A stretch of 20,431 bases of DNA from Candidatus Omnitrophota bacterium (GCA_023136735.1 JAGLQQ010000114.1:1-20431), one strand, 5' to 3'. Positions 8,503-18,195 are shown, counted from the first letter of the stretch. The notes: generated by a model not told the origin, from the sequence alone. Numbers and translations are program-made.

Positions 8503-9948
8503 TCACATAAACGCTAAATTACTTTCTCCCATTAAATATTTATCAATACTATGAGCACAGTTTCTCCCTTCAGCAATCGCCCATACCACTAACGATTGTC
8601 CGCGTCTCATATCGCCTGCCGCAAACACCTTCTCAACTGAACTCATATAGCCTGCATCTGTTTTTACATTTCCCCGTTCATCAAATTCAACCCCAATCTC
8701 ATCAAGCATTCCTGAATGCTCAGGATGGACAAATCCTATCGCCAGGATAACCATATCCGCTTCAATTTCAAAGTCACTACCGGGTACTTCTTTCATAATG
8801 GGACAACTCCCAGCAACTGCCTCAGAAAATTCCACTTTAACGCAGGAGATTTTCTTAACAAAACCCTTTTCACCGATAAATTTTTTTGTCAAAACCGCCC
8901 AATGACGCTGGCCGCCTTCCGCGTGACTTGATGACGTTTTTAAAAGCAACGGATAATTCGGCCATGGGTAGTTCTCGGTACGGCATATAGGAGGATGAGG
9001 CATAACTTCTATTTGCACCACACAATCAGCTCCCTGCCTATGTGCTGTGCCCACACAATCTGATCCTGTATCCCCTCCGCCGATAACAACAACTTTTTTC
9101 CCATTTGCATTTATAATTTTATCAGCCGAAAACTTTTTCCCGTCTAATACTTTATTTGCCTGCATAAGATAATCCATAGCAAAATATACACCCTTTAGTT
9201 CCCTGCCCTTTATTTTAAGATCTCTGGGCATGCGAGAACCGCCAGCCAAACAAAGTGCATCAAACTTCTTTAGCATCTTTTTAATTGCAAAATCTCTTCC
9301 TACTTCTACTCCCGTTTTAAAAACCACTCCTTCTTTTTCCCAGATATCTATTCGCCTATCGATAATATGTTTTTCAAGCTTAAAGTCAGGGATCCCATAA
9401 CGCAAGATACCTCCGGCCTTCTCCTCGCGCTCAAAAACAACCACATTATGTCCGGCTTTGTTAAGCTGTGCCGCGCAAGATAGACCTGCCGGACCGGAAC
9501 CGATTACTGCAATATTTTTATTTGTCTTTTTACAAGTAGGCCTGGGTTTTACCAATCCATGCTTAAAACCAAGTTCTACTATAGAAAGTTCATTGTCACG
9601 AATTGTTACCGCCTCTTCATTTAAACCTAATACACAGGCATATTCGCAAACAGCAGGACAAACTCTTCCTGTTATTTCCGGAAGGTTATTTGTGGATTCT
9701 AAAAGACTAAGTGCCTTTTTCCAATTTCCTAAAAACATATAATCATTCCATTCCGGAATATAGTTTCCTAGCGGACAGCTCCAATGACAAAAAGGTATGG
9801 CACAATCCATGCAGCGTGATGCCTGTTCCTGCGATTGACCTTGCGGCCGCAATTTGCAAACGTCCTTAAAATCCTTCACTCGTTCACATGCCTGGCGATA
9901 TTCTCCATCTTGTCGTGATATTTTTAAAAATCCCCTCAAGTCACCCAT
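8503..9948 (-). CDS. gltD: Glutamate synthase (NADPH) small subunit
   Basis: The 481-residue beta subunit of glutamate synthase passes electrons from NADPH through FAD and iron-sulphur clusters to GltB. Cluster cysteines are at 47, 50, 54 and 58 (CMDCAIPFCHWSC) and at 97, 101 and 105. The FAD-binding VIGSGPAG is at 148-155, the NADPH-binding VIGGGDTG at 288-295, and the FAD-closing AGDMRRGQSLV at 444-454. A longer frame starts 21 bases upstream at 9969. I chose the ATG at 9948 because it gives the usual MGD-x-RGFL N-terminus and has GGAGGA 5 bases before it. The start overlaps the end of gltB by 8 bases, so the two subunits are translationally coupled, consistent with their 1:1 complex. Confidence 0.95.
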   Translation of the reverse strand: MGDLRGFLKISRQDGEYRQACERVKDFKDVCKLRPQGQSQEQASRCMDCAIPFCHWSCPLGNYIPEWNDYMFLGNWKKALSLLESTNNLPEITGRVCPAVCEYACVLGLNEEAVTIRDNELSIVELGFKHGLVKPRPTCKKTNKNIAVIGSGPAGLSCAAQLNKAGHNVVVFEREEKAGGILRYGIPDFKLEKHIIDRRIDIWEKEGVVFKTGVEVGRDFAIKKMLKKFDALCLAGGSRMPRDLKIKGRELKGVYFAMDYLMQANKVLDGKKFSADKIINANGKKVVVIGGGDTGSDCVGTAHRQGADCVVQIEVMPHPPICRTENYPWPNYPLLLKTSSSHAEGGQRHWAVLTKKFIGEKGFVKKISCVKVEFSEAVAGSCPIMKEVPGSDFEIEADMVILAIGFVHPEHSGMLDEIGVEFDERGNVKTDAGYMSSVEKVFAAGDMRRGQSLVVWAIAEGRNCAHSIDKYLMGESNLAFM

Positions 9949-12900
9949 CAGATTCCTCCGCCAAATCAAGTTTTTTTTCTATCTTTGTTCCTTCTAAGAT
10001 ACGTTTATATTCTATGGGAATAACCTTAACAATATTCTTCAATTCAACACGCATATTATCAATAATTTTTTTTGCCTTACTGCTCTTTGTATATTTGTAG
10101 TGATTTTGCAGCAAATGATACAATGTTTCCTTATCTTCTTCGTTTACTTTTTCTAATGCGATCATATCCATATTGCATTGATTCTTAAATGTCTTTTCTT
10201 CATCATACACATAGGCTATCCCGCCAGACATTCCCGCTGCGAAATTTCTACCTGTTTTGCCCAATACAACAACTCTGCCGCCGGTCATATATTCACAGCC
10301 ATGATCTCCGACCCCTTCGACCACAGAATAAAGCCCTGAATTTCTCACACAGAATCTTTCTCCGGCAACACCGCGTATATAAGCCTCGCCTGACACCGCG
10401 CCGTAGAAGCTGGTATTACCAATAATACTGTTACTCTCAGGTTTATACTGCACTTCTGCGTCCGGATATATTATGATTTTTCCACCGGAAATCCCTTTTC
10501 CAACATAGTCATTGGTCATGCCTTCCATTTCAAAGGTGATACCTCTAGCCAGAAAAGCCCCAAAACTTTGCCCCGCGATTCCTTTAAATTTACACTTTAT
10601 GGTATCCTCTAAAAGGACTCCGTCACCGCATCTGCGGCAAACCTCACCGCTTAACATTGTCCCTGTAGCCCTGTTTGTATTATTAATGTTAGAGGATAAG
10701 CTGACCGGCCTATTATTATCAAGCGCGTCTTTACATTTTTCAATAAGCTCAACATCCAGAACATTATCAAGGCCGCTGTCTTTTTTAAAATCGCAATATC
10801 GTCCAACATTTTCCGGCACATCCGGACGATAAAGAATCCGGGAAAAATCAAGCCCCTTTGCCTTTTCAGGAATAATCTCTTCATTTAATTCCAGAAGGTC
10901 TGTTCTGCCGACTAAATCATTTATGGTTTTTACGCCTAAACTGGCCATGATTTCACGAAGTTCCTGAGTAACAAAATGGAAATAATTAACAATATATTCC
11001 GGACGCCCTCTAAATCTCTTCTGTAAAATTCCATCCTGCGTAGCCACGCCGACTGAACAGTTATTCAGATGACAATGCCTTAACATGACACAACCGCTGA
11101 CAATCAAAACTGCCGTACAAAACCCAAATTCCTCAGCTCCAAGCATAGCCGCTATAGCCACATCACGGCCTGTCCGCATTTGACCATCGGTTTGTATGCG
11201 TACCCTTGAACGCAAATTATTCAGCAATAATGTCTGGTGTGTTTCCGCAAGTCCCAATTCCCATGGCAATCCCGCGTGTCTTAGCGAACTTTTCGGAGAT
11301 GCCCCTGTGCCGCCATCAGCCCCTGAAATAAGAATCATATCCGCGTGACCTTTAGCAACTCCTGCTGCAACAGTTCCCACCCCAATTTCCGAAACAAGTT
11401 TTACGCTAATGCGCGCATTAGAATTAGCATTTCTTAAATCAAATATTAGCTGAGCTAAATCCTCTATTGAATATATATCATGATGCGGCGGAGGTGATAT
11501 CAAAGTAACTCCAGGAGTTGTATATCTTGTTTTGGCAATTGCCGCGCTGACTTTGTGCCCCGGCAATTGGCCTCCTTCCCCTGGTTTTGCTCCCTGGGAA
11601 ATCTTTATTTGTATTTCATCGGCATTAACAAGGTAATTTATAGTGACACCAAATCTGCCTGAAGCAACCTGCTTTATAGCGCTTCTTCTTGAATCTCCAT
11701 TAGGCAAAATAATAAACCTGCTGGGATCTTCGCCTCCTTCTCCGGTATTTGATTTACCGCCTATCCTGTTCATAGCAATAGCGATTGTCTCATGTGCAGC
11801 GCTGCTTATCGAACCAAAACTCATCGCTCCTGTAGCAAAACGCTTCATAATATCTTCCACAGGTTCGACCTCATCAATTGAAATCGGTTTTATTTTTTTG
11901 TCCCCAGAGGTGGAAAATTTAAGCAAACTCCTTAAAGTTGTCGGATTAGCTGATTGGTCATTTATCATTTGAGCAAATTGTCTATACTTATCAAAATCAT
12001 TATTGTGTGTAGCATCTTGCAAATTTGCAATGCTTTTAGGATTCCAAAGATGCGATTCCCCGTCCTTTTTCCACTGATAAATCCCCCCGCTGGCCAAATT
12101 AGGACTATACATATTATTTTCAGGATAAGCCGCTTTATGCGAATTTATAGTTTCATCCGCAATTTCCTCAAGACCTACGCCAGAAATACGTGATGCCGTA
12201 CCGGAAAAATATTTATTTACCAGTTCATCCTTCAAACCCAGCGCTTCAAATATCTGCGCTCCACGGTAACTTCTAAGGGTAGAAATCCCCATCTTAGATA
12301 GAATCTTTAATATCCCGTCTGTTAATGCTTTCCTGTAGTTTTTTAGTGCTTTTTTAAGATTTAAAAATATTTCCTTTTCTTCAATAAGATATTTTATAGC
12401 TTCATAAGCCAGATATGGATTGACACAATCTGTACCGTAAGCAAAAAGAAGCGCGAAGTGATGCACCTCTCTGGGCTCAGCACTTTCAACGATAATAGCA
12501 ACTTGTGAACGTATGGTCTTTCTTACAAGATGCTGATGAACCCCGCTCATAGCTAAAAAAGCCGGCAAAGCAATATTGTCTTTGTCAACTCCCCGATCAC
12601 TTAAAATAATAAAGGAATACCCTTGCTCAATAGCATATTCTGCCTCAAAACAAATCCTATCCAAAGCCTGGATAAATCCGTCTTTTCCGCTGGAAGCGCC
12701 AAAAAAAGTATATATTGTTTTTGATTTGAACCCTTGGATGCTGATATCCCGCAAATTCTGCATATCTTCATTGCTCAATATCGGATTTTTTACTCTGAGC
12801 TTATGACTATGTCCAGGATGTTCATGTAGGATATTTTTCTCAGGACCAATAAAACTTTCCAAACTCATCACCAACTTTTCCCTGATAGAATCTATTGCTG

Positions 12901-14488
12901 GATTTGTTACCTGAGCAAAAAGCTGCTTAAAATAATTGTACAAAAGCTGCGGTTGCTTTGAGAGAAATGCATGCGGGGTATCGTTGCCCATAGAACCCAC
13001 TGGCTCTTTACCCTCTTCAGCCATAGGCTTTATTATCATTTTAAGATCTTCCCGCGTATAGCCAAAAGCCTTAAGACTCGATATAATATCATCAAATTTA
13101 GGCCCGGACACACTTCCGGAAATAAGCCTGTCCAGATCAATCATGTTATCTTCATTCCACTGCCCATAGGAATGACGTGTTGAAACATTTTTCTTTATTT
13201 GAGAATCATTTATTATTCGGCCGGATTCTGTATCTATTAAGAATATTTTCCCCGGCTCAAGTCTTCCACTGGTCTTAATTTCAGCTGGAGGTATATCCAA
13301 TACCCCAACCTCAGATGCCATGACAACAAACCCTTTTTTAGTTATAATATAACGCGCGGGACGCAAACCATTCCTATCTAGGACTGCTCCGATATTTTTA
13401 CCATCTGTAAAAGCTATTGCTGCCGGTCCATCCCATGGCTCCATAAAACAAGCATGATACTTGTAAAAATCTTTTAATTTTTTATCCATAAACTTATCAT
13501 ACTGCCACGCGGCAGGTATAAGCATCATCATTGCGTGTTCAAGTGATCGTCCGGAGAGCACCAAAAGTTCAAAAATATTATCAATCGCGGCAGAATCGCT
13601 TCCTCCCTCAACAATAACCGGCTTTAGCTTTTCTATATCTGTACCGAAAAGTTCACTAGTGATTAATCTTTCTCTGGCACGCACCCAATTCACATTACCG
13701 CGCAATGTATTTATTTCGCCATTATGCGCCAAAAATCTAAACGGCTGTGATAGATCCCAGGTAGGAAAAGTATTCGTACTATATCTTGAGTGAACTAAAC
13801 AAAAAGAACTATCTATTTCTTTATCAATTAGATCAGGAAAGAACTTTTTCAGCTGTGAAGGGATTAAACGTCCTTTATAGCTCAATGTCTTTGATGATAA
13901 ATTTGTAATATAAAAAGATGATTTTTGCTCTACTGCTAATTCCTTAACAGCATTCTCAATCTGCTTACGAATAACATACAGCTTGCGTTCAAAGGCTAGC
14001 TGGTCCAACAGATTTTCATTCCTGCCTATAAATACCTGTGAAATAAACGGCATTGACTGTTGGGCTCCTTTGCCAATCGCGGAATTATCAACAGGTACAT
14101 TACGCCAGCCCAAAAACTGCTGCCCTTCCGCTTGAACAATATTATGAAATATTTCTTGGATTGATTCTCTGGCCAGATCATCCGGGGGTAGAAATATTAA
14201 TCCAGTTCCATAGCAACCGATCTCAGGTATTGCAATGCCGCTTTCCCTACATACCCTGAGTAAAAATTTATGAGGAATTTGGATAAGTAAGCCTGCTCCA
14301 TCTCCGGTATCAGGATCAGCACCAACAGCACCGCGATGACTCAATCTCTCTAGCACTTCAATACCTTGTTCGACAATATCATGGGTCTTTTTACCGTTAA
14401 TATTACAAACAAATCCTACCCCGCAGGCATCTTTTTCAAACTGGGGGTCATATAGCCCCTGTTTTTCAGGAAAGTGTCTATAATTCAT
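9941..14488 (-). CDS. gltB: Glutamate synthase (NADPH) large subunit
   Basis: The 1515-residue alpha subunit hydrolyses glutamine and transfers the ammonia to 2-oxoglutarate to form glutamate. The class II amidotransferase nucleophile is Cys22 (DACGVGF), so a 21-residue propeptide is probably removed. The FMN/TIM-barrel half carries the 3Fe-4S ligands in the CVMLRHCHLNNC motif (C-x5-C-x4-C) near residues 1132-1144. The C-terminal part has the glycine-rich beta-helix repeats (for example GMSGGIAYVYD). Length and domain order match bacterial GltB. It follows the Fis-type gene by 30 bases and overlaps gltD by 8 bases. The ribosome binding site is modest (AAGGG, about 12 bases upstream). Confidence 0.97.
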   Translation of the reverse strand: MNYRHFPEKQGLYDPQFEKDACGVGFVCNINGKKTHDIVEQGIEVLERLSHRGAVGADPDTGDGAGLLIQIPHKFLLRVCRESGIAIPEIGCYGTGLIFLPPDDLARESIQEIFHNIVQAEGQQFLGWRNVPVDNSAIGKGAQQSMPFISQVFIGRNENLLDQLAFERKLYVIRKQIENAVKELAVEQKSSFYITNLSSKTLSYKGRLIPSQLKKFFPDLIDKEIDSSFCLVHSRYSTNTFPTWDLSQPFRFLAHNGEINTLRGNVNWVRARERLITSELFGTDIEKLKPVIVEGGSDSAAIDNIFELLVLSGRSLEHAMMMLIPAAWQYDKFMDKKLKDFYKYHACFMEPWDGPAAIAFTDGKNIGAVLDRNGLRPARYIITKKGFVVMASEVGVLDIPPAEIKTSGRLEPGKIFLIDTESGRIINDSQIKKNVSTRHSYGQWNEDNMIDLDRLISGSVSGPKFDDIISSLKAFGYTREDLKMIIKPMAEEGKEPVGSMGNDTPHAFLSKQPQLLYNYFKQLFAQVTNPAIDSIREKLVMSLESFIGPEKNILHEHPGHSHKLRVKNPILSNEDMQNLRDISIQGFKSKTIYTFFGASSGKDGFIQALDRICFEAEYAIEQGYSFIILSDRGVDKDNIALPAFLAMSGVHQHLVRKTIRSQVAIIVESAEPREVHHFALLFAYGTDCVNPYLAYEAIKYLIEEKEIFLNLKKALKNYRKALTDGILKILSKMGISTLRSYRGAQIFEALGLKDELVNKYFSGTASRISGVGLEEIADETINSHKAAYPENNMYSPNLASGGIYQWKKDGESHLWNPKSIANLQDATHNNDFDKYRQFAQMINDQSANPTTLRSLLKFSTSGDKKIKPISIDEVEPVEDIMKRFATGAMSFGSISSAAHETIAIAMNRIGGKSNTGEGGEDPSRFIILPNGDSRRSAIKQVASGRFGVTINYLVNADEIQIKISQGAKPGEGGQLPGHKVSAAIAKTRYTTPGVTLISPPPHHDIYSIEDLAQLIFDLRNANSNARISVKLVSEIGVGTVAAGVAKGHADMILISGADGGTGASPKSSLRHAGLPWELGLAETHQTLLLNNLRSRVRIQTDGQMRTGRDVAIAAMLGAEEFGFCTAVLIVSGCVMLRHCHLNNCSVGVATQDGILQKRFRGRPEYIVNYFHFVTQELREIMASLGVKTINDLVGRTDLLELNEEIIPEKAKGLDFSRILYRPDVPENVGRYCDFKKDSGLDNVLDVELIEKCKDALDNNRPVSLSSNINNTNRATGTMLSGEVCRRCGDGVLLEDTIKCKFKGIAGQSFGAFLARGITFEMEGMTNDYVGKGISGGKIIIYPDAEVQYKPESNSIIGNTSFYGAVSGEAYIRGVAGERFCVRNSGLYSVVEGVGDHGCEYMTGGRVVVLGKTGRNFAAGMSGGIAYVYDEEKTFKNQCNMDMIALEKVNEEDKETLYHLLQNHYKYTKSSKAKKIIDNMRVELKNIVKVIPIEYKRILEGTKIEKKLDLAEESDG
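9954..9959 (-). promoter_or_regulatory. Ribosome binding site that fixes the gltD start
   Basis: GGAGGA with a 5-base spacer precedes the ATG at 9948 and lies inside the last codons of gltB. It supports this start over the upstream ATG at 9969. Confidence 0.75.
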
Positions 14489-14518
14489 TGTCTTTATATC
14501 CCTTCATACTAATACAGA

Positions 14519-14779
14519 TTAATAGTAAAACTTGAATTTTGAAATATCAATATTTAATTTCTTTATTTTTGCATGCAGCGTATTTCTGTTAATTCCTAGT
14601 AATTTTGCCGCTTTTTTCTGATTGCCATCTGTTTTTTGTAAAGTTATCTCAATAAGCGGGCGTTCCACCATCTCAAGAATATCTTTATACAAAGCTTTTC
14701 TCTTATTATCTAGGGAAAAAAGCTGTGTCTCTCTGACACAATCCTCTAAAATCCTTTGCTTGTTCTTCTCAGGATACAT
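14519..14779 (-). CDS. Fis-type HTH-only protein
   Basis: This 86-residue protein ends in a Fis/NtrC-type helix-turn-helix: a leading acidic helix (LIEITLQKTDGNQ) followed by KKAAKLLGINRNTLHAKIKKL at about 55-75. It lacks the receiver and AAA+ domains of full NtrC-type activators, so it is DNA-binding only, comparable in size to Fis. It sits 30 bases before gltB and 61 bases after the amidotransferase gene, so it is probably the first or second gene of the glutamate synthase transcript and may regulate it. The ribosome binding site is weak. It might be a detached NtrC C-terminus, but the intact start argues for a real small gene. Confidence 0.8.
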   Translation of the reverse strand: MYPEKNKQRILEDCVRETQLFSLDNKRKALYKDILEMVERPLIEITLQKTDGNQKKAAKLLGINRNTLHAKIKKLNIDISKFKFYY

Positions 14780-14840
14780 ATTATTCCACTCTCTTGTGCA
14801 CTAATTGCCCAATTTTTAAGCAAAAAAAGGTAAAAAAAAT

Positions 14841-15566
14841 TTAATTTGTTATCGCCATTTTGTTCTTAGAAATGATCTTTAAAAAATTATATCCCAAAAT
14901 AGCCATTTGTTTCGTATAATCCAGTTTTATTTTTATATAACGATCAAGCATTGCCTGTGTAATCAGCCTGTTTTCCGAATCGTCTCCATCAAGATAGACC
15001 TGAGTCCAGTCTTTTATTTGAATATCGGTTACTTCGCAGTGAAATTGAAGACCATATATATTATTTTTCAAGCGAAATGCCTGGTGTTCACAAGCATCGG
15101 ACCTAGCCAGTAAGACTGCATCAACCGGAAGATCATATGTGTCCTCATGCCACTGAAAAACCTCAAACGGATAAATAATATTTTCAAAAAGGGAATCAAA
15201 ATCTGATTCCTCCGTAAGTCTCACGCAAGAAAATCCGATCTCCTTATATAATGCTTTTCTAATCCTTGCTCCTGCAGCTTTAGCTATCAGCTGCGCTCCC
15301 AGACATATGCCCAGTGTAGGAATATCTCTTTTAATTATTTCTTTTAAAAAAGTGTCTTCCTGTTTCAAAAAAGTATATTCCTGTTCCTCATAAACATTCA
15401 TTGGCCCGCCAAGTAAAAGCACAGCCTCTAAATCATCTATATCGCAAAACAAGTCTTCATTATTTTCCCAAGCCTTGATTGTTTTAACTTCGTATCCTCC
15501 CCTTGAGAACACCTCTTCAAACATACCCGGGCCTTCAATATCTATATGTTGAATAAATAAAATCAT
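14841..15566 (-). CDS. Class I glutamine amidotransferase (GMP synthase-like)
   Basis: This 241-residue protein is a stand-alone class I (triad) glutaminase domain. The nucleophile elbow GICLGAQ places Cys88, and LQFHCEV gives His176 and Glu178. The LLLGGPMNVYE oxyanion-side motif is at 51-60. There is no fused synthetase domain and no obvious partner here, so the ammonia acceptor is unknown. Such GMP-synthase-like amidotransferases can hydrolyse glutamine or gamma-glutamyl compounds. Its position between glutamine synthetase and glutamate synthase suggests a role in glutamine turnover, by inference. The start is supported by TAGGAG about 8 bases upstream. The tail after about residue 205 is lysine-rich and less conserved. 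Confidence 0.85.
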   Translation of the reverse strand: MILFIQHIDIEGPGMFEEVFSRGGYEVKTIKAWENNEDLFCDIDDLEAVLLLGGPMNVYEEQEYTFLKQEDTFLKEIIKRDIPTLGICLGAQLIAKAAGARIRKALYKEIGFSCVRLTEESDFDSLFENIIYPFEVFQWHEDTYDLPVDAVLLARSDACEHQAFRLKNNIYGLQFHCEVTDIQIKDWTQVYLDGDDSENRLITQAMLDRYIKIKLDYTKQMAILGYNFLKIISKNKMAITN

Positions 15567-15867
15567 GTCTTTTTCTCCTAAAACTTTACATTAAAACAAT
15601 GAGCAGCAACATCTGCATTTTTGATATTAGTACACACTAGCTACCCACTGCTATATAGGGAGTATCGCGAAACATCATTTTCAAATTTGAAATTTTAAAA
15701 TAAGCACACTTTTGCAAAAAATCAATATTGGATAAGGGGCTGTTGCAAAATGTGCAGATACAAGGCTTTTTTGAGCAAACGCGGAGACGTACATGAATGT
15801 ACGTCGCACAAATGAGCGAAAAAGTAACGCAGTAGATGTGCACTTTGCAACAGCCCTATATATTCTC
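15567..15867. other. glnA-amidotransferase intergenic region
   Basis: The half nearest glnA holds the foldback repeat at 15737-15856. The rest (15567-15736) is AT-rich, with no gene, no clear sigma70 pair and no sigma54 site with correct spacing that I could find. The short open frames across it come from the repeat. Confidence 0.5.
15737..15856. repeat. 120-bp foldback element, MITE-like
   Basis: The terminal arms gggctgttgcaaa (15737-15749) and tttgcaacagccc (15844-15856) are perfect 13-bp inverted repeats. The pairing continues inward with one indel and mismatches. A second perfect palindrome, gacgtacat/atgtacgtc with a 2-nt loop, lies inside at 15786-15805. The terminal GTTGCAAA word resembles ends of IS6-type and some other insertion sequences, so this could be a non-autonomous element moved by a transposase elsewhere. 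It encodes nothing. It starts 12 bases beyond the glnA stop, so it forms the 3' end structure of the glnA transcript. I see no clear target duplication. Confidence 0.75.
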
Positions 15868-17973
15868 CTATAATACCAGGAGAAGTTCCTGATACTTTGC
15901 CATGGGCCACAATTCATCAGCAACAAGCTCCTCAGCCGTATCAACAGCAACGCGCAATTTATCCAGCGCCGCGACCCCTGAAGAAGCATATGCCTTGGCC
16001 TTTTTCAACTCTGTTATTTGTTTTTCACAAGCATCTATTTCCTTTTTCAGACTATTCATACCGGATTTAATATCCGCATAAACCTTATCTAATATCTTTA
16101 AGTCAGCCGCAACCGCGCCTGATTTTATGCCGGCTGATTTAACTGCTGAATTAGCACCGCCAAACAATGCGATATTCTTCAGCACAGCAGGCATCACAAG
16201 GGTTTTTGCAATATTTATTGCTGTCTTAAATTCGATATTTTTGGTTTTATTATAAGCTTCGAGTTTTATTTCAACCTTTGAATGCAGCTCCCTTTCACTT
16301 AAAACACCCATATCTTCATAGAGTTTTATCGCGTCTTTTTCTAAAAACAGTTCCAAGGCAACTGGCGTATTCTTAGTATTCGGTAATCCGCGCTTAGCTG
16401 CTTCTCTATGCCATTTACTGTCATAGTTATTTCCTTCAAATCGCACTCTTCTGGTTTCTTTGAGCACTTTTTCCAAAACCTCAAATGCCTTGCTTTTTGC
16501 GTTAGTTTTATTACTACTGTCTTGCATTCTATCGGCAATCTTATTGTATCCATAAGCAATGATCATATTCAAGATAGTTGCTGCTTCCGCGCAGTTATGC
16601 GATGAACCAACCGCTCTGAACTCAAATTTGTTACCAGTAAAAGCAAGCGGCGATGTTCTATTTCGATCTGATGTATCTTTAGCTACTTTCGGAAGATCCT
16701 TTAACCCAAGATATATTTCCGATATTTTTTTATCCGTTATCTTTCCCAAGCCTTCGATCTCGTTCATCAATGCCTCAAGATACTCACCCAGATATACCGA
16801 CATTATCGCGGGCGGAGCTTCATTTGCTCCCAACCTATGGTCATTACCGGCATCGGCAACAGAGCCTCTGAGCAATCCTCCGAATTTATCAACACCCAGC
16901 ATTACCGCAGCCAGAGACAGCAGGAAGATAATATTATCCTGAGGTGTTCCTGAAGGGTCAAAATAATTCGCGCCTGTGTTGTCGCCTATAGACAAGTTAA
17001 AATGCTTTCCAGAGCCATTGACTCCTCCCAACGGCTTTTCATGCAGGACTGCCACCATATCATGTTCATCTGCAACTTTCTTGAGGATATCCATAAGCTG
17101 TAAATTATGATCAATAGAAAGATTGACCTCTTCATAAAGCGGCGCGATTTCAAACTGATTAGGTGAAACTTCATTATGACGAGTTTTAGCCGGAATTCCT
17201 CTGCGGTACAATTCCTTATCAAAGTTTTCCATAAACTCTAGAACATTAGACTTTATCGCGCCGAAATAATGATCTTCCATCTGCTGTCCTTTAGCCGGTG
17301 CTGCGCCAAAAAGTGTCCGGCCGCAAATAAGCATATCCGGGCGGCTTGCGTAAAGCTCCTTAGCAAACAAAAAATATTCCTGCTCCGGGCCGCCAAAAAC
17401 TTTTATCTTTGATACCTTTTTATTGCCTAAAAGTCTCTGCAATCTGAGCGCGGCATCACTGACCGCTTTAAGTGATCTCAAAAGCGGAGTCTTAATATCT
17501 AAGACATCTCCGGTCCAGGATAAAAACACAGAAGGTATTACCAGCGTTTTAGTCTCCCCTGTTTCAAGTAAAAAAGCAGGTGATGTCGGATCCCATGCTG
17601 TATAGCCGCGCGCCTCAAAAGTTGAGCGCATACCGCCTGAAGGAAAAGATGAAGCATCAGGCTCTGACTGTATAAGCTGCCTGGCTGATAAGCGTTCAAC
17701 AATATCCCCGTTTTTATCATAGGAAATAAACGCGTCATGCTTTTCCGCGGTTCCTCCACGCTGCGGCTGAAACCAGTGAGTAAAGTGAGTTGCTCCGTTT
17801 TCAATCGCCCATTCTTTCATGGCATGAGCGACATCTCCCGCGATACTCTGGTCCAGAGGTTCTCCTGAATCTATTGTTGAGAGCAGCTTATTGTAAACAC
17901 CCTTGCTCAGCTTTTCATTCATGACTTTCTTACTGAATGTCAATTCTCCAAAAAACTTGCTTATAGTTGCCAT
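15868..17973 (-). CDS. glnN: Glutamine synthetase type III
   Basis: This ATP-dependent ligase makes glutamine from glutamate and ammonium. The 701-residue length, about 250 more than GSI, and the motifs mark it as GSIII: the N-terminal THWFQPQRGGTAEKHDAF, GGPEQEYFLF near 195-204, the ammonium/glutamate-side RHNEVSPNQFEIAP, and GSGKHFNLS near residue 320. GSIII lacks the adenylylation site of GSI, so control must be transcriptional or by binding. A frame extends 33 bases upstream, but the ATG at 17973 gives the normal start and has GGGAGGG 8 bases before it. It is preceded by its own promoter and an attenuator-like leader, and followed by the foldback repeat. The PII and Amt genes are immediately upstream. 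Confidence 0.95.
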   Translation of the reverse strand: MATISKFFGELTFSKKVMNEKLSKGVYNKLLSTIDSGEPLDQSIAGDVAHAMKEWAIENGATHFTHWFQPQRGGTAEKHDAFISYDKNGDIVERLSARQLIQSEPDASSFPSGGMRSTFEARGYTAWDPTSPAFLLETGETKTLVIPSVFLSWTGDVLDIKTPLLRSLKAVSDAALRLQRLLGNKKVSKIKVFGGPEQEYFLFAKELYASRPDMLICGRTLFGAAPAKGQQMEDHYFGAIKSNVLEFMENFDKELYRRGIPAKTRHNEVSPNQFEIAPLYEEVNLSIDHNLQLMDILKKVADEHDMVAVLHEKPLGGVNGSGKHFNLSIGDNTGANYFDPSGTPQDNIIFLLSLAAVMLGVDKFGGLLRGSVADAGNDHRLGANEAPPAIMSVYLGEYLEALMNEIEGLGKITDKKISEIYLGLKDLPKVAKDTSDRNRTSPLAFTGNKFEFRAVGSSHNCAEAATILNMIIAYGYNKIADRMQDSSNKTNAKSKAFEVLEKVLKETRRVRFEGNNYDSKWHREAAKRGLPNTKNTPVALELFLEKDAIKLYEDMGVLSERELHSKVEIKLEAYNKTKNIEFKTAINIAKTLVMPAVLKNIALFGGANSAVKSAGIKSGAVAADLKILDKVYADIKSGMNSLKKEIDACEKQITELKKAKAYASSGVAALDKLRVAVDTAEELVADELWPMAKYQELLLVL

Positions 17974-17981
17974 CTTAAAAT

Positions 17982-17988
17982 CCCTCCC
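17982..17988 (-). promoter_or_regulatory. Ribosome binding site that fixes the glutamine synthetase start
   Basis: GGGAGGG with an 8-base spacer precedes the ATG at 17973. The alternative ATG at 18006 has no comparable signal. Confidence 0.7.
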
Positions 17989-18094
17989 TTTAATATTCAC
18001 ATGCAAACTTTACGTTTTCTTTTTCTCAATTTTTCTAAGCAGATCTGATCTAAAAATAAAAAACCCCCAAAAAACAGGACACTATTGTTTCTTG

Positions 18095-18134
18095 AGAGCT
18101 TCTTTGCTCTTTTTTTCCAGCCATTGGAAAAAAG
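18095..18134 (-). promoter_or_regulatory. Leader hairpins between terminator and glutamine synthetase start
   Basis: Two adjacent hairpins lie downstream of the leader terminator. One pairs CTTTTTTCCA, which includes half of the terminator's U-tract, with TGGAAAAAAAG (arms 18125-18134 and 18109-18119, 5-nt loop). The other is AGAGC/GCTCT (18095-18110) with hexaloop AAAGAA. The first hairpin would sequester part of the U-tract, a feature seen in conditional terminators. Function is inferred. Confidence 0.4.
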
Positions 18135-18161
18135 AAAAACCCGAAAACTCTTCTTTCCGGG
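18128..18161 (-). terminator. Intrinsic terminator in the glutamine synthetase leader
   Basis: On the minus strand CCCGGAAA pairs with TTTTCGGG (8 bp, one G-U, 6-nt loop), followed by TTTTTCTTTTTT. It lies between the sigma70 promoter at 18196-18223 and the glutamine synthetase gene, so it can both end glnK transcripts and attenuate glutamine synthetase transcription. Confidence 0.75.
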
Positions 18162-18195
18162 CATCATTGCCTTTATAACTTCGCTGTTAGAAAGA

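Noticed and set aside
14780..14840. Sigma54-like site TTGGGCAATTAGTGCA upstream of the Fis-type gene.
   Set aside because: The GG-to-GC spacing is 9 or 8 bases instead of the required 10.
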